A stretch of 64,000 bases of DNA from assembly GCA_041685045.1 (NCBI GenBank), contig JAWLGP010000001.1, positions 372,001-436,000 on the forward strand. The letters are read 5' to 3'. Origin of the DNA: Thiohalomonas sp041685045. Its GTDB lineage: Bacteria; Pseudomonadota; Gammaproteobacteria; Thiohalomonadales; Thiohalomonadaceae. Of the stretch, positions 39,251-47,138 are shown in pieces. The notes under the pieces were generated by a model, which saw nothing but the letters and a program-made list of their open reading frames with translations, did no database searches and was not told where the DNA came from. The position numbers were made by a program, and so were the translations under genes. Numbering within the stretch: the stretch's first letter is position 1; every line of letters begins with the position of its first letter.

Positions 39251-39715
39251 TCAGGAGGCGCCGGAAAATCCCTGCTGGCGCCACGCTTCGTACACCATGA
39301 CGGCGACGGCGTTGGAGAGGTTCAGGCTGCGGTTGCCGGGGCACATGGGCAGGCGCAGGCGCTGCTCCGGGGGGAGCGCCTCAAGCACCGGCTGCGGCAG
39401 GCCGCGGGTCTCGGGGCCGAACAGCAGGGCGTCGTCTGCCGTATAGGCCACCTGATCGTAACGGGCCTGACCGCGGGTCGAGCAGGCGAAGATGCGGTTC
39501 GGCCGCACCGCCGCCGTGAATGCATCCAGGTTCGGCCAGGTGCGCACACTGGCATATTCGTGGTAGTCGAGGCCGGCACGGCGCAGGCGGGCATCGTCCG
39601 GCGCGAAGCCGAGCGGTTCGATGAGATGCAGGCGGGCGCCGGTGTTGGCGCACAGGCGGATGACATTGCCGGTGTTGGGCGGGATCTCCGGCTCGTAGAG
39701 GACGACATGGAGCAT
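39251..39715 (-). CDS. trmL: TrmL, tRNA (cytidine/uridine-34 2'-O)-methyltransferase
   Basis: The 154-residue SPOUT-class enzyme methylates the wobble ribose of tRNA-Leu. It has VVLYEPEIPPNTGNVIRLCANTG at the start, LLFGPETRGLP and the knot motif LPMCPGNRSLNLSNAVAVMVYE. It is encoded opposite to its neighbours, with trmL and pyrD diverging over about 75 bases. Confidence 0.96.
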   Translation of the reverse strand: MLHVVLYEPEIPPNTGNVIRLCANTGARLHLIEPLGFAPDDARLRRAGLDYHEYASVRTWPNLDAFTAAVRPNRIFACSTRGQARYDQVAYTADDALLFGPETRGLPQPVLEALPPEQRLRLPMCPGNRSLNLSNAVAVMVYEAWRQQGFSGAS

Positions 39716-39789
39716 AAGGCGACGGCTTTATATCGGTTGGCGCATCTTGTATCTTGCTCGGCTCCTGAGCCAGGACCGGAAAACCCGAC

Positions 39790-40761
39790 ATGACCCCCGA
39801 CGAAAGAGAGATGCTTCGCGTTGATTTCTGCGGATTGCGCTTCGACACGCCACTGGTGCTGCTGTCCGGCTGTGTCGGTTTCGGCGAGGAGTATACCCGC
39901 GTCGAAGGGTTTTCCAACCGCGACGTCGGCGCCGTCTGCCTGAAGGGCACCACCCTGGAGCCGCGGCTCGGTAACGCGCCGCACCGGATCTACGAAACGC
40001 CGATGGGCATGCTGAACGCCATCGGCCTGCAAAACCCCGGGGCACGCTACGTGGTGGACCGGATCCTGCCCCAGCTGGATTTCGGCGAGACCCGCTTCAT
40101 CGCCAACATCGCCGGCTCGACCGTCGAGGAGTATGCCGAGGTCGCCCGCATCTTCGACGACTCTCCGGTCGATGCCATCGAGGTCAACATCTCCTGTCCG
40201 AACGTGAAGGCCGGCGGGGTGGCCTTCGGCAACGACCCGGCCATGTCGGCACGGGTGGTCGAGGCGGTACGCCAGGTGACCGGCAAACCGCTGATTACCA
40301 AGCTCTCCCCGAACCAGACCGACATCGCCGAGAGTGCACGGCGCTGCATCGATGCCGGCACCGACGCCTTCGCGGTCATCAACACCCTCATGGGCATGGC
40401 CATCGACATCGAGCAGCGCACGCCGATCCTTGGCAACCGCCAGGGCGGCCTGTCGGGGCCGGCGATCAAACCGGTGGCGCTGCTGAAGACCCATCAGGTC
40501 TATCAGGTGTGTCGCCCGCACGGCATCCCAATCATCGGCCAGGGCGGGATCGCCTCCGCGGAGGACGCCCTGGAGTTCATCATCGCCGGTGCCAGTGCCG
40601 TCGGCGTCGGTACGGCGCTGTTCTACGACCCGCTGATCTGCCCGACCATCAACGCCGGGATCGCCGCCTATCTTCAACGCCACGGGATCCCCGAGGTGTC
40701 GCAGTTGGTCGGCACCCTGATCACCGAACCGCAGGCGCCGGCCTGTGGTTGTGGGAACTGA
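39790..40761 (+). CDS. pyrD: Dihydroorotate dehydrogenase, class 1B-like
   Basis: The 323-residue flavoprotein oxidises dihydroorotate in pyrimidine synthesis. It has GCVGFGEEYTR, GMLNAIGLQNPG, the catalytic-Cys loop VNISCPNVKAGG, PLITKLSPNQTDI, GGLSGPAIKPVAL and IIGQGGIASAEDALEFIIAGA. Cysteine as base and the absence of an N-terminal membrane helix place it in class 1, most like 1B. Class 1B enzymes normally work with an iron-sulfur subunit PyrK, and no pyrK is adjacent. The C-terminus ends with ACGCGN. Confidence 0.9.
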   Translation: MTPDEREMLRVDFCGLRFDTPLVLLSGCVGFGEEYTRVEGFSNRDVGAVCLKGTTLEPRLGNAPHRIYETPMGMLNAIGLQNPGARYVVDRILPQLDFGETRFIANIAGSTVEEYAEVARIFDDSPVDAIEVNISCPNVKAGGVAFGNDPAMSARVVEAVRQVTGKPLITKLSPNQTDIAESARRCIDAGTDAFAVINTLMGMAIDIEQRTPILGNRQGGLSGPAIKPVALLKTHQVYQVCRPHGIPIIGQGGIASAEDALEFIIAGASAVGVGTALFYDPLICPTINAGIAAYLQRHGIPEVSQLVGTLITEPQAPACGCGN

Positions 40762-40878
40762 GCGACGTCACCCGCCTTGGTCTGAACTGTAACTAAGCGC
40801 TCACTTCGCCGCCTCGACATTTTGTACCCTTAGGCGCGACCCGCCCTGCGGGCGGGCGCGTACGGGCGTGAGGTGGGC

Positions 40879-42627
40879 ATGATCCCGAGGAAAAAGCTCC
40901 GCATTGGCGACCTGCTGGTCGACCACAAGGTGATCTCCGAGGCGCAGCTGCAAGCGGCATTGGCCGAGCAGAAGAAAGGGGGTCGCAAGCTGGGCCGGAC
41001 GCTGATCGAGCTCGGCTACCTCAGCGAGGAGCAGCTGCTGGAATTCCTCTCCCGTCAGCTGCAGGTCCCGTTCATCGACCTCAAGCACTTCCGCTACAAG
41101 CCGGAGACTGTCCGCCAAATCCCCGAGACCCTCGCCCGTCGTTTCCGGGCCGTGGCCCTGGACGCCAGCCAGGAGGCGGTGCTGATCGGCATGGCCGACC
41201 CGACCGACATCTTCGCCTACGACGAACTCTCACGGGTGCTGAAGCGCCCCATCCGGCAGGCGGTCGTCCGTGAATCCGACCTGCTGCGCACCATCGACCA
41301 GGTCTATCGCAAGACCGAGGAGATCAGCAGCCTGGCGGAAGAGCTCTCGGAGGAGCTGTCCGGCGCGGACTACGACCTGGAGGAGTTGGGGCGCACCGAC
41401 GACCTCTCCGAGGCACCGGTGGTCAAGCTGCTGCAGTCGATCTTCGAAGACGCCGTACAGGTGGGCGCGTCGGACATCCACATCGAACCGGACGAAAGCG
41501 TGCTGCGCATCCGCCAGCGCATCGACGGCGTGCTCCAGGAGCAGGTGATGAAGGAGAAGCGCATCACCACCGCGCTGGTCAGCCGCCTCAAACTGATGGG
41601 CGGTCTCAACATCTCGGAAAAACGCCTGCCGCAGGACGGCCGCTTCAACATCCGGGTGAAGGAGCGCAACATCGACGTGCGCCTCTCCACCATGCCCATC
41701 CAACATGGCGAATCGGTGGTCATGCGCCTGCTCGATCAGTCCGGCGGCATCCTGGACCTGGAAGCGGTCGGCATGCCGACATCGATGCTGCAGCGGTTTC
41801 GGCGCACGATTCACAAGCCCCACGGGCTGGTACTGGTCACCGGCCCCACCGGTTCCGGCAAGACCACCACCCTGTATGGTGCCCTCAATGAGCTGAACGC
41901 GCCCGAGAAGAAGATCATCACCGTGGAAGACCCGGTGGAGTACCGGCTGCCGCGGATCAACCAGGTGCAGGTCAACAGCAGGATTGGGCTGAGCTTCGCC
42001 GCCGTTCTGCGCACCGCGCTACGTCAGGACCCGGATATCGTGCTGGTGGGCGAGATGCGCGATCAGGAGACCGCCGAGATCGGCCTGCGCGCGGCCATCA
42101 CCGGCCATCTGGTGCTGTCGACCCTGCACACCAACGACGCCGTCAGCACGGCCATCCGTCTGGTGGACATGGGCATTCCCGGCTACCTGGTCGCTACTGC
42201 CCTGGAGGCGGTCATCGCCCAACGCCTGGTGCGCCGGATTTGCGACAGCTGCAGCGCCGATTACCGACCGACGCCGCAGGAGACGGCCTGGCTGAAGAAC
42301 GTGTGGGGCGATGAATTCACCCCGGTCCGCTTCCGGCGCGGCCTGGGCTGTCCGCACTGCAACAACACCGGCTACCGCGGCCGCATGGGCGTGTTCGAGT
42401 TGCTGGAGATCGACGAGGCGCTCGCCGACGCCCTGCGGCGGAACGATTCGGCCGCGTTCGCGCGGGCCGCGCGGGAAAAGCCGGGATTTCGCACCTTGGC
42501 CCACTATGCGCTCGACCAGGTCCGCCGGGGCGTCACCACCCTCGAGGAGGCGGTTCGCCTTTCCGGTGACCTCGTGGGCGACACCGCTGCACGCGATGAC
42601 CTCGCCGTCACGCGTGCCGCCGGGTAG
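40879..42627 (+). CDS. mshE: MshE-like assembly ATPase of the MSHA type IV pilus
   Basis: The 582-residue GspE/PilB-superfamily ATPase has the N-terminal MshEN domain (KLRIGDLLVDHKVISEAQLQ and the second repeat, about residues 1-145), which in MshE binds cyclic-di-GMP. Then follow Walker A GPTGSGKTT (about 331), Asp and His boxes, Walker B VLVGEMRDQETAEIG and the zinc-binding CDSC...CPHC. The start at 40879 has GAGG five bases upstream; a GTG two codons earlier is possible. It heads the msh run in this window. Confidence 0.93.
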   Translation: MIPRKKLRIGDLLVDHKVISEAQLQAALAEQKKGGRKLGRTLIELGYLSEEQLLEFLSRQLQVPFIDLKHFRYKPETVRQIPETLARRFRAVALDASQEAVLIGMADPTDIFAYDELSRVLKRPIRQAVVRESDLLRTIDQVYRKTEEISSLAEELSEELSGADYDLEELGRTDDLSEAPVVKLLQSIFEDAVQVGASDIHIEPDESVLRIRQRIDGVLQEQVMKEKRITTALVSRLKLMGGLNISEKRLPQDGRFNIRVKERNIDVRLSTMPIQHGESVVMRLLDQSGGILDLEAVGMPTSMLQRFRRTIHKPHGLVLVTGPTGSGKTTTLYGALNELNAPEKKIITVEDPVEYRLPRINQVQVNSRIGLSFAAVLRTALRQDPDIVLVGEMRDQETAEIGLRAAITGHLVLSTLHTNDAVSTAIRLVDMGIPGYLVATALEAVIAQRLVRRICDSCSADYRPTPQETAWLKNVWGDEFTPVRFRRGLGCPHCNNTGYRGRMGVFELLEIDEALADALRRNDSAAFARAAREKPGFRTLAHYALDQVRRGVTTLEEAVRLSGDLVGDTAARDDLAVTRAAG

Positions 42628-42641
42628 TCGGGGCGCCGGCC

Positions 42642-43865
42642 GTGCCGCTCTTCTCCTTCAAGGCCCGCAACGGTCGCGGCGAGGCACTCACCGGTCAGAT
42701 CGAGGCCGGCAGCCCCGATGCGGTGGCGACCCAGCTGATGAACAGCGGCCTGACGCCCATCACCATCGTCGAAGACCGGCCGACCCGGGATTGGGTGGGC
42801 GAGCTGCGACAGCGTTTCGCCGGCAGCAAGCCGAGTGCCGACGACCTGATCCTGTTCTGCCGCCAGATGTTCACCCTGACCCGGGCCGGGGTGCCGCTGG
42901 TGCGCGGACTGTCGGGGCTGGCCGAAAGCACCAGTAATCCGAAACTGGCCCGCCTGCTCGTGCAGATCCGCATCGAGCTGGAGGCCGGGCGCGAACTGTC
43001 GTTTGCCCTGGGTCAGTATCCCGCGATCTTCACCCCGCTCATGATCAGCATGGTTCGTGTCGGTGAGAACACCGGGCGTCTCGACGAGGCGTTTCTGCAG
43101 CTGTCGAAATATCTGGAGCGGGATCGCGAGACGCGCAACCGGGTAAAGGAGGCGCTGCGTTATCCCACCATCGTCATGGTCGCGATTGTCGCGGCCATGG
43201 CAGCGGTCAACATCCTGGTGATCCCGAAATTTGCCGCCGTGTTTCAGGGCATGCGGCTGGAGCTGCCGTGGCAGACCCGGCTGCTGATCGGGATCTCCGA
43301 CGCGTTCGTCGCGCACTGGCCGCTCATGCTGGGGGCACTGGCCTTGGCAACCGTCGGCACGCGCGCCTGGTTGGGCACCGAATCCGGCCACTACCGCTGG
43401 GACCGCCTGAAGCTGCGGCTGCCGATCGCCGGCAGCATCATCCTGCGCGCCACCCTGGGCCGCTTCGCCCGCGCCTTTGCCATGACCGTACGCGCCGGCG
43501 TGCCGCTGACGCAGGTGCTGACGGTGGTCTCGCGGGCGGTCGACAACGATTACGTGCGCGAACGGATCGTCAGCATGCGGACCGGCGTCGAGCGCGGCGA
43601 GAGCCTGTCGCGGACCGCCAGGGCCACCAACCTGTATACCCCGCTCGTGCTGCAGATGATGGCGGTGGGCGAAGAGACCGGCGCCGTCGACCAGATGATG
43701 GAAGAGGTGGCCGACTTCTACGAGCGCGAGGTCGACTACGAGATCAAGTTCCTCAGCTCGGCCATCGAACCGGTGCTGATCGTGGCCATCGCCGGCATGG
43801 TGCTGGTCCTGGCCTTGGGGATCATCATGCCGATGATGGAGCTGACCCAGTTGGCAAACCGTTAG
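42642..43865 (+). CDS. mshG: MshG-like inner-membrane platform protein (type II secretion F family)
   Basis: The 407-residue protein starts with LFSFKARNGRGEALTGQIEA and has two T2SSF domains (about 70-195 and 275-400), each with LxxGxPLxxxL-type motifs and three predicted membrane helices in all. It forms the rotating platform for pilus assembly under MshE. The GTG start lies 14 bases after mshE. Its stop overlaps the GTG of the next gene (TAGTG). Confidence 0.94.
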   Translation: MPLFSFKARNGRGEALTGQIEAGSPDAVATQLMNSGLTPITIVEDRPTRDWVGELRQRFAGSKPSADDLILFCRQMFTLTRAGVPLVRGLSGLAESTSNPKLARLLVQIRIELEAGRELSFALGQYPAIFTPLMISMVRVGENTGRLDEAFLQLSKYLERDRETRNRVKEALRYPTIVMVAIVAAMAAVNILVIPKFAAVFQGMRLELPWQTRLLIGISDAFVAHWPLMLGALALATVGTRAWLGTESGHYRWDRLKLRLPIAGSIILRATLGRFARAFAMTVRAGVPLTQVLTVVSRAVDNDYVRERIVSMRTGVERGESLSRTARATNLYTPLVLQMMAVGEETGAVDQMMEEVADFYEREVDYEIKFLSSAIEPVLIVAIAGMVLVLALGIIMPMMELTQLANR

Positions 43866-44332
43866 TGCAGGAGCTGCGCAAAAGCTGGGAATTTCTGGTG
43901 CTGCTGATCGTGGCATCCGTGTTGGTGACCACTGTCCTGACGCGGGTGTGGCCGATGCGGCTGGACGCCGAACGGGCACACGTGGCGGCCGTCACCGGGA
44001 ACCTGCGGGCGGCGCTGGGAATGCGCATTACCGCACTGGTGCTCAGCGGCGAGATTGCCGCGCTGGAGCAGGTGGAGGGCAGTAACCCGTTCAGCTGGTA
44101 CGAAAGCCCACCCGCCAACTACCGGGGCGAGGTGGAGGCGGACGGCGCGATCCCGGCCGGAGAAGGGATTTGGTACTTCGACCAATCGGGCCGCTGTGTC
44201 GTCTACCGTCCGCGCTTTCCCGAGGCGTTTGCCGGAGCCAGGAGGTTGCGTTTCAAGGTTCACCCGATCCCGCGGACGAGGCCGGGCACGCAGGGAGCGT
44301 TAGGAAATTTCGAGCTCGGCGCGCTCAAGTAA
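43865..44332 (+). CDS. mshF: MshF-like MSHA biogenesis protein
   Basis: The 155-residue protein has one N-terminal transmembrane helix (FLVLLIVASVLVTTVLTRVW) and a small periplasmic domain. Its place between mshG and the pilin gene, its size and its single helix agree with MshF. Sequence identity of this family is generally low, so the name is largely from context. The GTG start overlaps the mshG stop; an open frame upstream is the shadow of mshG. Confidence 0.75.
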   Translation: MQELRKSWEFLVLLIVASVLVTTVLTRVWPMRLDAERAHVAAVTGNLRAALGMRITALVLSGEIAALEQVEGSNPFSWYESPPANYRGEVEADGAIPAGEGIWYFDQSGRCVVYRPRFPEAFAGARRLRFKVHPIPRTRPGTQGALGNFELGALK

Positions 44333-44427
44333 TCCGGACGGCGGCCGAAAACCCTGACGAGACACCCTTGATCGCTGCGGAACAGCCGTGTCTTGGCGAT
44401 CACCTTGAACTTCCGAGGAAGAGAGTT

Positions 44428-44826
44428 ATGAATCGCGCGCAACAAGGCTTTACCCTGATCGAACTGATTATCGTCATCGTCATTTTGGGTGTGTTGGCGG
44501 CCACGGTAGCGCCGAACTACATCGACCTCGAGGATTCGGCCCATCGCGGCGTGGCCGATGGCGTTCTGGGCACCGTCAATTCGGTGGCCGCCATCAACTT
44601 CGCCAACAACAAGATGGCGAACACCACCAATTACATTGACGCGATCGACAGCGCCAACCTGACAGGCAACATGTCGGGTCTGCCGACCGACTGGGTCAGT
44701 GACGCCGGCGGGATCTGCTACGACTCCGACGCGAGCGGCACCTGCACGGCCGCCGATGCCTACCTGATCACCCTGAACGCCGCCGAAGACGCCGACGGAC
44801 CGGCCACGTTCACCGCCAGCTGGTAA
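44428..44826 (+). CDS. mshA: MSHA major pilin (type IV prepilin)
   Basis: The 132-residue prepilin has a short basic leader and the cleavage site QQG/FTLIELIIVIVILG with Glu5. The mature part is variable and contains a cysteine pair (GICYDSDASGTC) for a C-terminal disulfide loop. AGGAAGAGAG precedes the ATG. A terminator follows, which would allow the pilin to be expressed above the rest of the operon. Confidence 0.92.
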   Translation: MNRAQQGFTLIELIIVIVILGVLAATVAPNYIDLEDSAHRGVADGVLGTVNSVAAINFANNKMANTTNYIDAIDSANLTGNMSGLPTDWVSDAGGICYDSDASGTCTAADAYLITLNAAEDADGPATFTASW

Positions 44827-44838
44827 GCGAGTGGAACA

Positions 44839-44865
44839 AACCCGCAACCGGCGTTGCGGGTTTTT
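44839..44865 (+). terminator. Rho-independent terminator after mshA
   Basis: AACCCGCAAC and GTTGCGGGTT form a perfect ten-base-pair stem over a CGGC loop, followed by a T-run. Confidence 0.9.
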
Positions 44866-44925
44866 CCGGTCGGCGGCCCGGGAGAGCGATAGCGCGTCCA
44901 GCCCTTCCGCCGAGGTCGGACCAAG

Positions 44926-45411
44926 ATGGCGATCGAAGTGGTACGTGGAGCGTCACGGCGCCCTTCCGGCTTCACCCTCATCGAGCTGGTCGTGGTGATG
45001 GTGCTGCTGGGGGTGCTCTCCGCCTACGTGGCGCCCCGGTATGGGGGCGAAACCGCGATCACCGGGCGCGGCTTTTTTGACGAGCTGCTCCAGACCACCC
45101 GGTTCGCCCAAAAGCTGGCCGTGGCCAGTGGCTGTGAGGTGCTGGTCGACTACAGCGCCGGCGGTTACGCCGTCTGGCAGCCATCCACTACCGTGCAGTG
45201 CGGGCAGGGCGGCGGGGCCACGTTCGATACGGCGGTGGCCGGTTTCGATGAGGGCACACTCAGGGGCGTGGCGCCTGCCGGCGTTACGGTGGCGGCGAGC
45301 AGCGACGTGATGTTCCTCCCTTCCGGCGGTGCCAACGTCACCGCCACGGTGATCGTGGCCGGACACAGCTTCCGCGTACATGCCGCCACCGGCTATGTGG
45401 AGCGGCTATGA
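44926..45411 (+). CDS. mshC: MshC-like minor pilin
   Basis: The 161-residue prepilin-like protein has the cleavage signal PSG/FTLIELVVVMVLLG after a 15-residue leader and a small mature domain with one Cys pair (SGCEVLVDY and TVQCGQ). By order it is MshC. Its stop overlaps the start of the next gene by four bases (ATGA). Confidence 0.85.
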   Translation: MAIEVVRGASRRPSGFTLIELVVVMVLLGVLSAYVAPRYGGETAITGRGFFDELLQTTRFAQKLAVASGCEVLVDYSAGGYAVWQPSTTVQCGQGGGATFDTAVAGFDEGTLRGVAPAGVTVAASSDVMFLPSGGANVTATVIVAGHSFRVHAATGYVERL

Positions 45412-45866
45412 ACCGTTGCCGACTCCAAACCGGCTTTACGCTGGTCGAACTGGTCGTCGCGCTCGTCATCCTCAGCGTCGGCGTCGCAGGGGTCCTGCTG
45501 CTGGTCAACAAGACGACCCGGCACAGTGCCGACCCGGCGATCCAGGAGCAGGCGATTGCCATCGCCGAGGCCTACCTGGACGAGGTTCTGCTGAAACCCT
45601 TTGCCGACCCGGACGGGGTGGATGGCGAGTCCGGGCGCGTCAATTTCGATGACGTCGACGATTACGACGGCTGGAGCGATACCGGCGCGAAGGACCAGTT
45701 CGGCACGGCCATCGCCGGCCTGGGCGCCTATCGCGTGGACGTTACCGTGACCCATGCTGCCTTGGGCAGCATCGGGGCGGCCGATGCCCTCCGTGTGGCG
45801 GTACGGGTCAGACACGGCAACCTGGTCGACCTCACGCTGGCCGGTTACCGCACGAGCCACTGGTGA
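45408..45866 (+). CDS. mshD: MshD-like minor pilin
   Basis: The 152-residue prepilin-like protein begins RLQTG/FTLVELVVALVILS and continues with GVLLLVNKTTRHSADP, typical of MshD. The region after the helix includes EAYLDEVLLKPFADPDG. It overlaps mshC at its start and the mshO-like gene at its end (TGATG). Confidence 0.85.
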   Translation: MNRCRLQTGFTLVELVVALVILSVGVAGVLLLVNKTTRHSADPAIQEQAIAIAEAYLDEVLLKPFADPDGVDGESGRVNFDDVDDYDGWSDTGAKDQFGTAIAGLGAYRVDVTVTHAALGSIGAADALRVAVRVRHGNLVDLTLAGYRTSHW

Positions 45867-46699
45867 TGACCGCTGGTGCACCGATCGCTGGCCACCGCGG
45901 CTTTACCCTGGTCGAGCTGTTGGTTGTCGTCATCCTGCTCGGGGTGGTCGGCTCGATCACGACCGGTTTGCTGATCAAGCCCATCGAGGGCTATGTCGCG
46001 CTGGCTCGGCGCGCCGAGCTGGTCGACGCCGCCGACACCGCGCTACGGCGCATGGCCCGCGATATCCGTCGCGCACTGCCAAACAGTGTCCGGGTCGGCG
46101 GCGGCGGAACGGTGCTGGAACTGCTGCACACCGTCGACGGTGGCCGCTACCGGGCCAGGCCCGGCGGCGGGCCGAGCGACATTTTGGATTTCTCGATGGC
46201 CGACGGCGGTTTCGACGTGATTGGCGAGCTGCAGAACTTCGCTGCCATTCCGGCGGGGGCCCGGGCGGTGGTCTACAACGTGAGCGGTACCGGCGCGAGC
46301 AACAACGCCTATGCCGGAGACAATGCGGCACCGATCGACCTCGCCGGATCATTGCCAACCTACGTGGCGCTCAACCCCGCCCACCAGTTTCCCGCCCGGT
46401 CGCCCCAGCAGCGCTTTTTTTTGGTGGACGAGGCCGTCAGCTTCCTCTGCGACCCGGGCGCCGGCACCCTGACCCGCTACGCGGGATATGGCTTCGACAA
46501 TACCCTGACCACCGATCCGACCTCCGCCAAGCTGGCCGGCAGCGGCGCGATTCTGGCGCGCCACGTGGCCGCGTGCCGCTTCAGCTATAGCGCCGGACAG
46601 AGCGAACGGGCCGGGCTGGTGACGCTGCAACTGGAGCTGCTGGCCGATGGCGAGTCGGTGCGGCTGCTGCACCAGGTCCATGTGGACAACGTGCCGTGA
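45866..46699 (+). CDS. mshO: MshO-like minor pilin
   Basis: The 277-residue protein has the prepilin signal GHRG/FTLVELLVVVILLGVVG, then AADTALRRMARDIRRALPNSVR, a conserved feature of MshO/PilW-like proteins. The large mature domain is the longest of the minor pilins here. The ATG at 45866 overlaps the mshD stop; a GTG one codon upstream is also possible. Confidence 0.87.
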   Translation: MTAGAPIAGHRGFTLVELLVVVILLGVVGSITTGLLIKPIEGYVALARRAELVDAADTALRRMARDIRRALPNSVRVGGGGTVLELLHTVDGGRYRARPGGGPSDILDFSMADGGFDVIGELQNFAAIPAGARAVVYNVSGTGASNNAYAGDNAAPIDLAGSLPTYVALNPAHQFPARSPQQRFFLVDEAVSFLCDPGAGTLTRYAGYGFDNTLTTDPTSAKLAGSGAILARHVAACRFSYSAGQSERAGLVTLQLELLADGESVRLLHQVHVDNVP

Positions 46700-47133
46700 A
46701 CGCAAGACGGGAAACAGGGCTGTCACTGATCACGGTCCTCTTCTTTCTGGTGGTGATCGGCGCCCTCGGCGGTTACATGCTCACGATCTTCTCGAGCCAG
46801 CAGTTGGCCGTGGTCTCCTCCTCCCAGGCCAGTCGCGCCTATTACGCGGCACGCGCCGGGGTGGAGTGGGCGATCTGGGGCGCGCTGAACGATACGGCCG
46901 CCACCTGCGGCGGCAGTGCCGGGTCGCCGGCGTCGGCCCAATTCGACGTGGACGGCTTCGATGTCACGGTGACCTGTTCCTACCGCTGTTATCAGGAGGC
47001 CAGTGTACGGCTGAAGGTCTTTGCCGTCGAAGCCCACGCCAGCCAAGGCAGTTTCGGCACCGCCGCCTATGCGGCCCGGACCATCCGCGCGGCCGTGACC
47101 GACGCCCCCAGCCACCCGGCGGCGTGCAGCTGA
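46696..47133 (+). CDS. mshP: MshP-like MSHA biogenesis protein
   Basis: The 145-residue protein has a leader ending RRETG/LSLITVLFFLVVIG, a PilX-like N-terminal helix without Glu5, then SSSQASRAYYAARAGVEWAIW, the usual signature of MshP. A GTG start overlaps the mshO stop. It is probably a pilus-tip or priming component. Confidence 0.87.
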   Translation: MNARRETGLSLITVLFFLVVIGALGGYMLTIFSSQQLAVVSSSQASRAYYAARAGVEWAIWGALNDTAATCGGSAGSPASAQFDVDGFDVTVTCSYRCYQEASVRLKVFAVEAHASQGSFGTAAYAARTIRAAVTDAPSHPAACS

Positions 47134-47138
47134 GCGAG

